Below are positions 34,331 to 46,025 of a stretch of DNA of 64,000 nucleotides, piece after piece. A program made the translations under genes and the position numbers. The stretch lies in the NCBI GenBank assembly GCA_964019695.1, contig OZ026518.1, positions 85,307,950 to 85,371,949 on the forward strand, given 5' to 3'. Each line of letters starts with the position of its first letter. The first letter of the stretch is position 1. Under the pieces are notes generated by a model, which worked only from the letters and a program-made list of their open reading frames with translations, did not search any database and had not been told where the DNA came from. This DNA is from Loripinus fragilis (Eukaryota; Mollusca; Bivalvia; Lucinida; Lucinidae).

Positions 34331-35384
34331 GCAAATCAGTAGATTTACATGTCTGACCACATGAATAAAGGCATGTCTCTGTGCTTTAATTTGACACCAA
34401 TTTTAGTACTCTATGATAAATGAAACCCTAGATATGATTGAATTTGTAGGCTTACCCCCTGTTCTCGAGAATCATATAAGGGGTTGCCATGGATACCATA
34501 CATTTTCACAAAGCCCATACTAAAATATTTTGAGGAGAACTTCGTTTCGCATTTAGAAGGTCCGACTGAACAATTTGGCATGAGTTTAAAAGGCCATAGG
34601 AGTGCAAGATAGATCGTAGCTCAACCCTCCCCTAGACTTAAAGTATTTTCTGTGATTTTCCCTCATTTATTTAAGTTTTCACGTATTTTCATGAATATGC
34701 AAATGAGATAATATTCATTTCGGACCATGCAAAATTGGATGAACTTAGTATATTTATATTTTTAATGATTTTCCCTTATTTTTTTAGCGCTTTTACTAAT
34801 ATTCATGAATACGGAAATAATGCAAATATGAAAACTTGCTTTGTGTTTGAAAGGCGTATGCCTTAGCTTTAATTTAGTACAAATTTTAGTTATCTATGGC
34901 TAAAAGCAGCTGAGATATTATTGATCTTGTACGTGTACCCCAATACGTGAATCACATTTTTAATGTTTTCATAAATATCCATCAATATGCAAATTAGATA
35001 ATTTGCATGTGCAACAAGGGGATTACAAACCTATGTCTAAGCATTAATTTTGTTTTAATTTTAGTAGTCTAGGATTAGTAATAGCTGAGATATGAGTAAT
35101 TTTGTAGGCATACCCTATTCGCAAATCCGCTATGGGTTGCCATGGAACCCATGCATTTTCACGTAGCCTATACCAAAATAATTTTGAGGACAACTTTGTT
35201 TCGCTTTCAGGGGGTCCCAATGAACAATTTGGCACCCATGAAAAATTGTCCTTTGGGTGCAAGGTAACATAAATTGGATCTCTGGGTAAAACCTTATATC
35301 CCAATCTGCCTTTTTTGTAAGGGAAGATTGCACGACCCTTTGGTCTGCCCTATAATCACTGTTAGTATGTCCGTCGTCCTTGGT

Positions 35385-35800
35385 CAGTTAGTGAAAATGC
35401 TCATAACTCTTGAACCACATGATATATTTTAATCACATTTTGCATACACATGCATGTCAAGATTCCATAACCACTGGCATGCGAAACCACATTTTTATTG
35501 ACGATGGTTTGCTGAGCATCAGTCCAGCCTGAAGTGATCATTTGGTGAAAATGCTCATAACTCTTGAACCTTATGGAATAATTGGATTAATATTTGCATA
35601 CTTATTTATTTAATATTGTCCAGCCACTGGTATGCAAAATGGTGACAAGGGTTTGCCAAGCATCATTTTGGCTGGTTGGGGTCTTTTAGTGAAGATGCTC
35701 ATAACTCTTGAACCACATGGTATGTTTTAATCAAATTTTGCAAAACATTTTAAGATTATCGAGACACATGTATGCAAAACGGTGACTAGGCTTCGCCAAA
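35385..35800. repeat. Three-unit tandem repeat of about 150 bp
   Basis: GTGAARATGCTCATAACTCT followed by TGAACC recurs at 35391, 35546 and 35692. Each unit then has TTTAATCAMATTTTGCA-like sequence, CACTGGYATGCRAAA and GGTTTGCCRAGCATC. Confidence 0.8.
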
Positions 35801-37420
35801 AAAATTGTGGATCTGAACATTTTTTTCATAAATCCCAAGAAACCTTAAGTCAGTACCCTCCAAAATAATACTAACTTTTTTAAGGGTCAGCAGAATTGGC
35901 TGTCTTATAAGTGAACAGATGTTTACCTTTCAGATGGCCAATAAGCGATAAGCTGAAATAGAGTAAAGGCTCTATTTTGGCTTTTAAACTTGTCTTGCTA
36001 GTGATTTAGCTCCCATGCAAACGTTGTACAATGAAAGTGAATTAGCTCCCTTGTTGCCAGGATATGCTACTGTGTTGTGTAGTAGTCCGAGTTTAGGGTC
36101 AATGGTCTGGTCCTACTTACGTTGGAATCTGTATTTGTGCTTTGTTCAACAAAAAACTTCTGGTCCTTTGGGAATATTGGGTTCTGACAGAAAGCAGAAT
36201 ACTGCTTAAATGGGCATGAAAATTGTTGCACATTCCATTAGTTCTCATAAACAGATTCAATATATCCGCATTATAAATGCATTTTTCTAATATTGTAGGT
36301 TATCTCTATTTCTGAAGGATCCGTTTTTCAACATTATTTACAAGTGGTTTCGCGTCTAGTTTCTTTTTAAAGAGCTATTCTTGTGGCGTGGTTTTCCGTT
36401 ATAAAATCATGAATTTCTGTGAGATATAATTAGAAAGTTGGCTTTGGTCAACTGTCCAATATTTTATATGTATGGGACAATACACACTCTGTTTAGTCAG
36501 TAAGAAACGGCAGTTTTACAGCCATTCCACCAAAATTGTTACAATTGAAAAGTGAAAAATGGTGAAAAATGAACTTTTCAGAGTAAGCATAATATTGATG
36601 TTAGCAAAATGTTCGATACCTCAATAATAGTATGTAAAAATATATCCCATACAATTTGCATTGCTTAAGATAGACTGGTTCTCTCTCTTTAATAGTTTCT
36701 CAGCATATTTAGACAGGTACCCACCAGCCGCCATTGCGTCCACGTATAGCATACACACTGACGTCATGAGTGACGTGGTATTGGAAAATACCCTTGACAT
36801 AATGTGCATTTTTAAACAAGCCGTTTCATTAAGTTTATTTTGCTCTGGGAGTTTATATATTTTTTTCTTTTACTTAATTATCAAATTATATCTACTGAAT
36901 AAATACTGAAGTTTGTGTTGAAAAATCTCTTCTGGAGCATGCGAAGTCGGATGAGTAGGATTCTCTACTTGTAATGAAATAGACGTTACCAGTCGTTATA
37001 TGCGTAGCGGAAGTAGAGCTTTATCAACGATGGGAACCAATCTATGCTTAAGAGTAACAAAAGTTCAAAACTACCACCTGTGATTGAGTGTTATGGAGCA
37101 TATGATATGGTTACTGAGAATTGCATATACACCGCTACGCAGTCAAACTAATAGTACAAGAAATCAATGTCCTTACAAGCTAGATATATCATCATTAGGA
37201 TCCGTTGTGTTGTATATAACTAAACACTGAAATTATCATTGTTTTGTGATTAAATGAAATTGTACAGACCATGGCAGTACTTATATATTTGTTCTTCAAG
37301 TCGTTCTCAAAATGAAATTGTAACTATCACATTGGATAGTGATATGACAGGGGGCATGAAAACATTGCATATGATGTTTCATTTTCATACTTTTTATTTT
37401 AGGAGCAAAGTTTTGATGGT
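35801..37420. other. No gene; contains the source of an inverted piece at 50.5-50.8 kb
   Basis: 36430-36710 reappears in reverse complement at 50516-50790 (AGAGAGAACCAGTCTATCTT). 36000-36200 contains an open frame without family features. The rest was not assigned. Confidence 0.4.
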
Positions 37421-37561
37421 AAGTATATAAACATTTCTTACGACATGAAAAGTTTGTAAGTATCCTGTTGGGAGGTCTAAGCGCACAAAATGTACTTCTT
37501 GACAGCTGTATTTCTGGATTCTCTAGTTGATACTTGTGTTAAAGGTTATGTAAATGATCAT

Positions 37562-38503
37562 TTTACACTCTTTTTTCAGTCTCTTTGGCTTTTTTAATGT
37601 CATCACGTTTGCCAGGCAGGATTGTACTATTATCTTCTTTTTCAAGAAAGATCTTTACTTGTTTGCCATACTTCTATTTTATGATTCTGCTAATCCTTGG
37701 TACATGCACTACTAAATGTGACAACTTCCTTCCAGAAAACCCCATCTCCTTACTCACTGCTGCAATACATCTATACTTTCTAATAATCAGAGTGCCTATT
37801 TGCTTATTCCTACCGTGGCTATTTTTCTTTTTTTTTCTATTTGACCCTTGGAGCTGTCAACAATGGCATTCCTAGAACTAGTCTTCTGTAGGCAACACTA
37901 TTTCTGTTAAGTGTTATGCCAGCTTTTCTAAGCATAATCTTTGTTCTGGTTCTTGGGGGTAGATGTAAGAGGACTCTCAAGGGTCAAAGTCATAGATGTG
38001 TCCTCTGAAGCAGTCGAGACACCACTGGTCGCTCTTGAAGATCTGGACACACACTGCCCATAAACTCTTTTTTGGAGAATTTCTTCTCCTTCTGTAGCGC
38101 ATTACATTTGCTTTTCAGTTCTGCCACATCTCTGTACGCTCTCCTGAGAGCCCTTGCATATCTTTTTTACACCAATATTCCAGTTTGCTTCCATTGAAAG
38201 TTTCACTTTCAGCAGTCTAGCTGTCTACGTCTATACCTTGTACCTGTGGTTTGATCTTCATTTGGTTTGCGGACGTTACTCTGCTCATGTTGAAGTGCCT
38301 TTCTTTCTCTAAGTTTCTTATAATGCTTTCTAAAGTCATTTCTACATTTTTGTCATCTTTCCCCTGTTTTCCTTTGGCATCTGACAAGTTGGTACGTATT
38401 GTCATTTTTTCCTCATTCGTTCCTTTTTTAGGTACTCTGCATAGTTCTTTTTACGCTGTTTCTCTCTCCAACGTCGCGGTTTCTCTGCGTTGAATAAAGC
38501 CAT
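37562..38503 (-). pseudogene. Basic protein of unknown function, copy A, decayed
   Basis: The start (38503) gives MALFNAEKPRRWREKQRKKN then YAEYLKKER, and the frame breaks soon after (TGA in AGGAAAAAATGA). Later parts in shifted frames give KGKQGKDDKNVEMTLESIIR and, near the end, KRDDIKKAKETEKRV with an early stop where copy B reads on two residues to its own stop. The protein is rich in Lys and Arg. I recall proteins with an AERxRRWRE-like N-terminus and a C-terminal F(L)xxxDNSxxxxGKRD pattern scattered through invertebrate genomes in a transposon-like way, but I cannot name a family. Compare copy B at 50913-51860. Confidence 0.55.
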
Positions 38504-38611
38504 TCACACTGCAAAATAAATTCAAACAGGAGAATAAATTCATTGCATAAATTGTTAAATCATGTGTGGAAATTTTGTAAATTTAGTTTATCAAATAGCA
38601 GTGATAATGTA

Positions 38612-40061
38612 CTAGTCGGGGAACCAAAGTCGCATATCGTGCAAAAACACACATTTTTTGCACCCGAAAGGTATACGGCTGTAATTTTGTATACTGATAG
38701 TCTAAATAGTGCTTGATGTGAAACCACTGTATAGCAACGCGACCAGAATTGCATTTCGCGGAAAAATGCATCTTTTGTATGCCACATAGGTCATATTAAG
38801 TAATCTTTCATAGCATAGAAATTGTGATGTTTCACTTATCAATAAGATAAAGAGTGTGCTTTTGGTCTTCAAAAGAACCGTCTCATTTAATATGTCCATT
38901 TAAGAACCCACAACATATGTTTTGGTTGAGAGTTAATTTTCCATTACGCACTCTTATCTGGAGGATGGGTATGAGAAGCCGTTTGACTGTTCGATAATAC
39001 AATAATACACTATCAAATGCATTTAAAAGTATGGGCAGTCATTTGTGCACCAAAATAATCTTCTTGGGGGCATTTTATTCATCACAAATACTATGCGGTT
39101 ACATTTCTGCATCTCAGACGGGGACAGGCAGGTTTTTCATGGAGATATGATAATAGTTATACGAGGTTTTCATATTTATTTTACCACTGTTAAATGGAAT
39201 TATTGTTTACAGTAGATAAAAATCCCCTTTGTCCCTACAATGACCCTCTGTTTCAAAGCTATGTAAATATGGAAGGTAAACACCCCTTAAACCTTGACAA
39301 ATTTCATTTATGTCTTAAACTGCATTTAAGTTGTCCATAGTATTTAACTACGCACCAGCTGGCATAGACTAAATTACTAAGTATCAAATTATCGTGGTTT
39401 CATATTTTTACTTTTCAGCTACCTTTTCTAGTTTGCCATAGAAAATAAAATGAATCGTCTTAAATTATGTCCCAAACGTCTGTCTTACTGTATGCAGTGT
39501 TTAAACACATTCAATTTAACATTTATTAGTTTGTGTAAAAAATATGCAATTCAAACCACTTCAGCGGGAGGCAAAAGTGAATGAGTAAGCACACAATTTT
39601 TTTACGAGATATGCTTCGAAACGATATATAAATAATTATCAAATACAAATTTGGGCAATTAATGCAGTTTTAATGAGGTATGAAGCAAAGAAATATATAA
39701 ATTTAATTTCAAAATGGGGGTGCCTTAATCTACATGCTTTAAAAATCAATAAGCAGTATTCTTAGATGACCACCACTGCTTCTGAGGTCTACGCCGATGT
39801 TGTATTATTACATAAACTCAATATTTTTCAATCCTGCAACTTTTTTGATAAAATATATAACATTTTGAAAAATAATATTTTGACATGTTCCTGCTGGGCT
39901 TCCGTAGAAAGTTGACTGCTCTGGCGTTATGCAAGTTGATCGAGTCTGCTATACAGTGGTTTCAGATACACCATAGAATTACCTTTACAACCATACGAAA
40001 TGCAGCTGTATACCTTTCGGGTGCAAGGGTTAGCATTTTTTCTACCTTGGTTCCCTGACTA
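38612..40061. mobile_element. 1.45 kb inverted-repeat element with TA flanks
   Basis: TA at 38610-38611 and 40062-40063 flanks the element. Copy B (about 51967, GATAATGTACAGTCTATC) is the uninterrupted site. The left terminus TAGTCGGGGAACCAAAG and the inverted right terminus TAGTCAGGGAACCAAGG begin repeats of roughly 140 bp that share TGCACCCGAAAGGTATACRG and GAAACCACTGTATAGCA. No transposase is visible. TA target duplication fits Tc1/mariner-type mobilisation, as inference. Confidence 0.88.
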
Positions 40062-40945
40062 TACAGTCTATCATAGATCTTAGTTCCATAACACAATGTG
40101 AAAAAATACAAAAAATACATAAATGAAGTTAAAAAAAACAAGCAAATAACCAGTGGAGGAGAGATGCCCGATCCAGCTCCATTGACCTACTTAAATTGAG
40201 AGAAAATACAGGTAAATGTTGCTATAAATAGTAACTTGCTACTCGATCAGGCTCCATTTTACTGTTTTTATAGTGGTCTCAGAAAATGAAAAATAAGTGT
40301 CACAGTTTTTAACCGATTTTCATCAAATTTTGGCAGCTTAAAGATGAATAAATTTCCAAACTTTTGACCGTTCAGATTTTTTCAAAAATGTCTAGAAAAA
40401 AGTTATTAGGGTTTAAAATTAGGCTTTTTTTCTGGTAGTCAGTGGATCCCGTTGGGGAACAAGAGAATGTTGTGTGATGCCCAATCAGGAAACAGTGGCT
40501 CCCGTTTGGGCACACAGTCTATCCTACAACCACAGAGTATTTTCAGATGACAGAACTACCTCTCCAAGAAGCATTAATCTGATGGACAGTTTTATTTATT
40601 TAACAGCTATTTAACCCCAAAGCAGCAAGGAAATCAATGGCCTCCCCAGAACCTGTATAGTGTTAGAATGTTTGTGAATGATGGGAAATTTCTCAGAAAA
40701 AGTACTATAAAGTACAGATACAGATTTCAGAGAGATATTACCTAACCCTTGTCCTGCTAATAATTTTGTCCAAAAAATGTCATCTTTGTATGGTGTCTGC
40801 TGTATATATACAAATGCACTCCAGTCTAATTTATCAAGGATTCATACACTATAAGCCCTGATCAGACGGCACTTATACCTCAAGGAGCATGCTAATCTGG
40901 GTCCATTTTTTGCGATATAGAGATCTAAAGTATGTCTTTTAGAGC

Positions 40946-40948
<3 letters not shown>

Positions 40949-40998
<50 letters not shown>
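40949..40998 (+). repeat. (AG)25 microsatellite
   Basis: Fifty bases of uninterrupted AG dinucleotide repeat, inside the 4.6 kb element. Confidence 0.98.
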
Positions 40999-41000
<2 letters not shown>

Positions 41001-41685
41001 TAAGACAGTAGTTTTAAATAGCGAGAAAAGGGATAGTTCCTTTTGCCAAAAGTAACAAAACATAAACTGATTTTATACATTTTTAGCTCACCGTCTTAGT
41101 CCGTCGTCGACCCTCGTGGGCACAGGGGCTTAGAGTTGTGACTTTTTGTGTGAATTTAGCCCTAGGGAAGCGTAATATGTACATCGAAAACGATGAAAGA
41201 CCGATAATTTAAGGATTTGAAAAAAATGGTCAAATGGAGTATAGGAAAAAAAAATATGATTCAGTTGATCAAAATTTTCAATTTTTTCTTGGCTTGTTAT
41301 TTTCTCAAAATTTTCGGATCGAGTTTACGAGATTGTAACTACGCATCAGAAAAAGTAACACATATTCATAAATTCAAGCACCTGTGTCCATATCGGCCCT
41401 TTAGGGCACATTTAAAAGACATAATTTAACGTAAAGACCCGCATGTAACATGTATTAACAAGTTTAAAATGTGGCCACTGCCATGTCACCAGGCATTTCC
41501 GCCCGACACCCACTTTTGCCCTCAGACCTTAAGGTCCTCTGGCAGTTACTGAGACACCAGGCCGGCATGCTTGGCAAAAAGGCAGCGGTCATGTATTTAT
41601 CTTGAATTATTTCAAGGTTCTCAGATTTGTTATGCAACTTGTAAGCATTTGCTATTATACAGGTATTTCATGCCTGTTTGTAGTA

Positions 41686-42295
41686 TAAAACAGTTATTTC
41701 GTGCATATTTGTAGAATAGTCCAACTATTAACCCGAGGCGCCGTGGATGACCTGATGCACTATTGCATGAGGCCTAAGGCTGAGTGCAATAGTGCATCAG
41801 GTAGTCCACGGTACCGAGGGGTAATAGTTGGACTATTCTACAAATATGCACGAAATAACTGTTTTATTACCCAGCCCATTTGATAACATACATAGCAGCG
41901 TTGCTGTAGACGATGTGGTTTTCTTGAAAAACAGAAAAAATCATCTAATCTGCTCAAATTTGGTCTCAAAGTGTTCCGCTTGTTCTAACTAAGAAAACAA
42001 GTACCCGCACTTTATGTTTCTGACCGCAAACAACGAAGTTATGGGTGTTGCAAGGTGCCTTCCATGCCTCATATTCAACATTGCTACATAACGTCTCCTG
42101 GCGTAAACGAACCGTTCGCGCATCTTCATCGAGCAAGACGATGAGCGCCTTGGTGTTATTAGCAGCGAAGCGGGAAACCAGGCCATGATATAGTCCCAGT
42201 CAATATCCAAAACTATTGGCTGGGCAATAGTTCACTGGCTCATGACATAGCAAAAAATACACAATTACTCCGTATATAGGCGGTTGGGTAATAAT
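41686..42295. mobile_element. Hairpin-plus-tail element, nested in the 4.6 kb element
   Basis: The hairpin is 41686-41865, with outer arms AAAACAGTTATTTCGTGCAT, ATTTGTAGAATAGTCCAACT and their returns, and a second internal stem GATGACCTGATGCACTATTG / CAATAGTGCATCAGGTAGTC. The tail runs to 42295 and is bounded by TTATTACCCAGCC and GGTTGGGTAATAA. It is the same family as 7206-7793. Just upstream, 41664-41687 repeats TTTCATGCCTGTTTGTAGTA, the arm sequence of the other copy, so it may have inserted beside or into an older relative. Confidence 0.78.
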
Positions 42296-42849
42296 GCGAA
42301 ATGTGGAATAGCTGGCAACCAAACATTCAGTTAACTTGTTTTCTTTGTACATGCCAAGCGTGGCAAACATTTTATACACAGGGACTTGAGACCTGAGAAT
42401 CAAGTGCAATATGGCTTGGAAGATCTAAAATCATTCCATTCCAATATCTAAGATGTAACCAAAGACAGCCATCCTGTTGTATTTTTTCTCAAAAAACATC
42501 TCCCCCAAGACTATACTTTTGGCTGACCCAAATCTTGTGGGAGACATCATGGGGACATGGAGATTCACAATTGCTAAGATTGTTCTTGTTACAAATCATT
42601 AGACACACCGATAATGCTTGTAAGTTACAGGGATTGAAAACAACAGCTGGTTTCTGTTGAAGAAAAATCTGGCCACTTAAGAAGCAGTTCTAAAATTTAA
42701 AAAAATCTTCATTTTAGGTAGGATTTTACTTATGTGGAAAGATATACCTTAGAAGTTAGAATAACAGTGTTTTACACTTGTCCCTTTAGTAGTACATGGT
42801 TTAGTAATGGGTCCACTCCGTCTGTCTGTTGGTCCGAGACACTTTTGTG

Positions 42850-43810
42850 GTGCCTAGTTTGTGTAGTCTGTACTCCAAAAGTTTTTACTCCTTTTTATTT
42901 AAACTTTGCTTGATTATTGCTCACATATTGAAGATGTGCATATTTTATTTTGTGCACATTCATGAATATTAACTTATTTTTAGGGGTGTTGAACTTTCGT
43001 CCAAAGATGGTGTCTGGTGTGTGTAATCTGTAACTCCAACAGACAGTTTCCATTTCTTTATATTCAAATCTTGCTTAATGATTGTTCAAACATCAGAGAT
43101 GTGCACCTTTCATCTTTTGCACATTTGAAAAATATTTTCTCATATTAGACGGGTGTTTAACTTAGACATTTTTGCATCTGAAATGCTAAGGGGGTGTCTG
43201 GTTTGTGTAATCTGTAACTACAACAGTTTTCATTCCTTTATATTCAAACTTTGCAAAATGATTGTTCACAGCTCCTCCTATTTTATACGTATCTCATGAT
43301 TTTTTCATTGTTTTAGCGGGGGGGGGGGGGTCAGACATTTTTTACGTAAAATTCTTACAGGGTGTCTGGTTTGTGTAATCTGTAACTCCAACAGTTTTTA
43401 TTTCTTAATGCTCAAACTTTGCAAAATAACAGTAATGAACATGTACACCCTAAATGTTGTGCACACTTGATAAATTTTCTCTTATTTTTTGTGCTTTTGG
43501 ACTTAGACATTTTATCCATCAGAAATGCTTGGAGGGTGTCTGGTTTGTGTAATCTGTTTACTCCAGTAGTTGTCATTCTTAATATTCAAATTTGTAAGTG
43601 ATGATTGTTCACTTTGTGAACATATGTTGTGGACATTTGATAATATTTTGGATGTGTTGAACTTAGACATTATTATGTCTACAACACCTTTGGAGTGCTT
43701 GCATTGTATAATTTGTGTGTAATCTGTAATTTAAACAGATTTCATTCCTCTATATTCATACTTTCGCTAATTACTGTTCACAATGTGAAGATGTGCTTTG
43801 GCGACACAGG
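42850..43810 (+). repeat. Six-unit tandem array, period about 170 bp
   Basis: GGTGTCTGGTTTGTGTAATC followed by TGTAACTCCAACAG recurs (with changes) at about 42858, 43011, 43193, 43361, 43535 and 43712. Spacings are 153, 182, 168, 174 and 177 bp. Each unit continues TTTCATTCCTTTATATTCAA and ACTTTGCAAAATGATTGTTC. A G12 run interrupts the fourth unit at 43319. Confidence 0.88.
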
Positions 43811-45716
43811 TACTCCAGAGCAGAGTTTGTTCTTGTTATAAGTAAAAGTTATCTTAGTTTTTTGTCAAAAATACAAGTATTGGTGTTCACAAAAAAACTT
43901 AATTCTCCTCATCTATCAAAAAACCTCTGAATTTACGCACTACAGTATTTTAACTTTACAGAACAGTTGTGACAGTTTTACCAGATCAAGAAAACAAAGT
44001 ATGTGTATGTCTTTTATCTATAAGCTGAAATTATCCCATGTGATCCAGTTTAAATATATGCGCTAAACCCTCTGTCTAGAGTTGCATAGGATTAGCGCTT
44101 GTATTGCTTTACTCAATGTTATACAACGACTACGTCTAAAAGATAAATAATACTTGTTTCATTGATTATGAGCACAGAAAGAGTCTCATAGCACGCTGCC
44201 TATGCATAGCCTTGTTTCACGTAGCTATGAAGCGTTTTGTTTTGTGTTATTTTTTATATAAAATATCGTTGCATAACATTGTGCCAAAAACAGTGAGTAG
44301 GGCTCGCGCTAATGCAACACATCCCAGGTGTGTCTACTATGATCATGACATGCTAAAAGCGATGAACAAAACGTATGTATCCCGTTCTGGATCAAAATAT
44401 TTGCAAATGACCCAAACGGGAGCTACTGTATCCCGATTGGGCATCACAACATTCTCTTGTTCCCGAACGGGATCCACTGATTACCAGAAAAAGCCGAATT
44501 TTAAACCTTAATAACTTTTTTTCTAGACATTTTAAAAATAATCTGAACGGGCAAAAGTTTGGAAATTTATTCTTCGTTAAGCTGCTAAAATTTTGTGAAA
44601 ATCGGTTAAAAACTGTGACACATATTTTTCGTTTTCTGAGATCACTATAAAAACAGTAAAATGGAGCTCGATCAAGTAGCAAGTTACTATTTAAAGTAAC
44701 ATTTACCTGTATTTTTCTCTCAATTTAAGTATGTCAATGGAGCCCGATCGGGCATCTCTCCTCCACTGATAACCCAAAACAAATTCTTACCAAAAGGTAA
44801 AGGAGTATGGCAGAAAAAAGCCACACTCACACACTACAAACCATTGCCTCTTTAAATTTGTATAAATTTAAAACCGGTGACAATTTAAACCTCATATTGA
44901 ATTCATATAACCTCCAGCATAAACAGACAAGATCAACTCAAATCCCAAAATAAGATGCTTATTTTACATATAAAGCTGATCTGGTAAGCATATAGAGGTA
45001 CACGAAGACATAAATGCCATAACTCAATTTAGTAAAAATAATCTTTCTATAATGGCTTCGAATATCAATGAAAATATTGACATCCGCCAGTGTCATGTAT
45101 ATGAAATCAAACAAGTAATGTTTGTCACAGGCTTATAACTTGAAATATACAATTTAGAATATGCACAGTGAAGCATAGCTTTATAGCAGGGCTGACTAAC
45201 AAAATATGACAGTACAATCCATGACATTTGATCAAATCTCATACCATATATATGTTTAAAATTATCAATCAAAGCTTATGGCATGTATGCAAAATGAACA
45301 AAAACACACAAAGCAACACAAAGCAACAAAAGTGAAATACACAGACAAAGCAACACATTTCAAACATTACACATATCTTACCCTAAAATTCTTCCAATAT
45401 TTGTCAAAATGTTTACCTTCTTACAAATTTGCAAAGTTCTTCAACTGCTGGAAATAGAAACAGAATGGATTCATGAACTTACCTATATTAAGTATTATAA
45501 CCATAATATTCATGTTTATCAGTCACCCCTAATATTAACTGAATTGTTTCAACATGACCTAATAAACGTTTCCTATGTCACGGCATGTTACCTTTATCAG
45601 GTCATGATGACGTTGCACTTTTTGAATGACGTCACTAATGACACTGAATCAACACAAAAATCAAAATATACGTCATAATCGCTAGTTTGAAGAGAGTTCA
45701 ACAATGGGTAAACTGA

Positions 45717-45881
45717 TAAATAGAATACCAGGTTCGCGTCTTTTGATATCAAGTTTACCAGGCTCGGCTTTGAGAACGCATGTTGAATCGCTCGGCAAGC
45801 CTCCCGATGTCAACACGCGTTCTCAAAGCCTTGCCTGGTAAACTTGATATCAAAAGACACTCACCTAGTATTCTCTATTTA
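45717..45881. repeat. Long hairpin, copy A
   Basis: Arms AAATAGAATACCAGGT, TCTTTTGATATCAAGTTTAC, CAGGC and CTTTGAGAACGC are returned on the right side. The loop contains ATCGCTCGGCAAGCC. It is a stem of about 70 bp with small mismatches, matched in copy B at 52969-53132. Confidence 0.88.
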
Positions 45882-46025
45882 TAACCATACTATGCATGTG
45901 TGCATTCCACTTAGCCTTAAATGATTACATTGTAGAAATAACGCGCAAAAGAAATCGCTAAAGGGTGTTTGTTCCCTCAGTGTTCAAATGTAACCCAAGG
46001 TCTCTTTTTGCTTAGAGGACAAATG

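Larger units (their letters stand above)
26669..35240. repeat. Long inverted repeat built of degenerate units, arms about 2 kb
   Basis: The left arm reads outward-in from 26669 and the right arm is its reverse complement from 35240, meeting near 33010-33030 (TATCAGCTGAGATATGAG). Order is kept. The segment with GCCAAATYGTTCATT, GACCCCCTRAAAGCGAAAC (26680 against 35225) comes first. Next is GTGATTCRCG (26960 against 34950), then the GTATAGGGGAGGGGTTG block (27267 against 34635), then ATTCTCGAGAA (27436 against 34470). Last is CTACCATGTSTTCTAGTGTA (32560 against 33760). Each arm is a chain of diverged units holding TACAAAATTACTCATATCTC and GCATATTCATGAATATTAAT. The left arm is broken by 27487-28244 and 28900-32481. 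The right arm has 33800-34330 in place of the unit at 28330-28880. Confidence 0.82.
40151..44768. mobile_element. 4.6 kb element with 360 bp terminal inverted repeats and 5 bp target duplication
   Basis: The left end CAGTGGAGGAGAGATGCCCG is mirrored at the right end (CGGGCATCTCTCCTCCACTG). The inverted repeats extend to about 40510 and back from about 44409, some 90 percent identical by eye. ATAAC flanks both ends (40146-40150 and 44769-44773), and copy B keeps one ATAAC at the empty site (about 52056). Termini of the form CAGTG...CACTG with a 5 bp duplication suggest a hAT-like element, but no transposase was recognised. Inside are an (AG)n tract, a hairpin element and a 170 bp tandem array. 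Confidence 0.9.

Noticed and set aside
40842..41063. 73-codon open frame with a Ser-Leu repeat
   Set aside because: It is a translation of the (AG)n microsatellite.
40151..44768. Maverick/Polinton identity for the 4.6 kb element, suggested by its long inverted repeats
   Set aside because: The target duplication is 5 bp rather than 6 bp, the termini are CAGTGG rather than AG, and no polymerase, integrase or capsid-type gene is present.
45409..45678. Open frame repeated in both tandem copies (also 52514-52879)
   Set aside because: Similarity of the peptides is explained by the segmental duplication. The frame has no family features, and the DNA changes show no sign of coding constraint.
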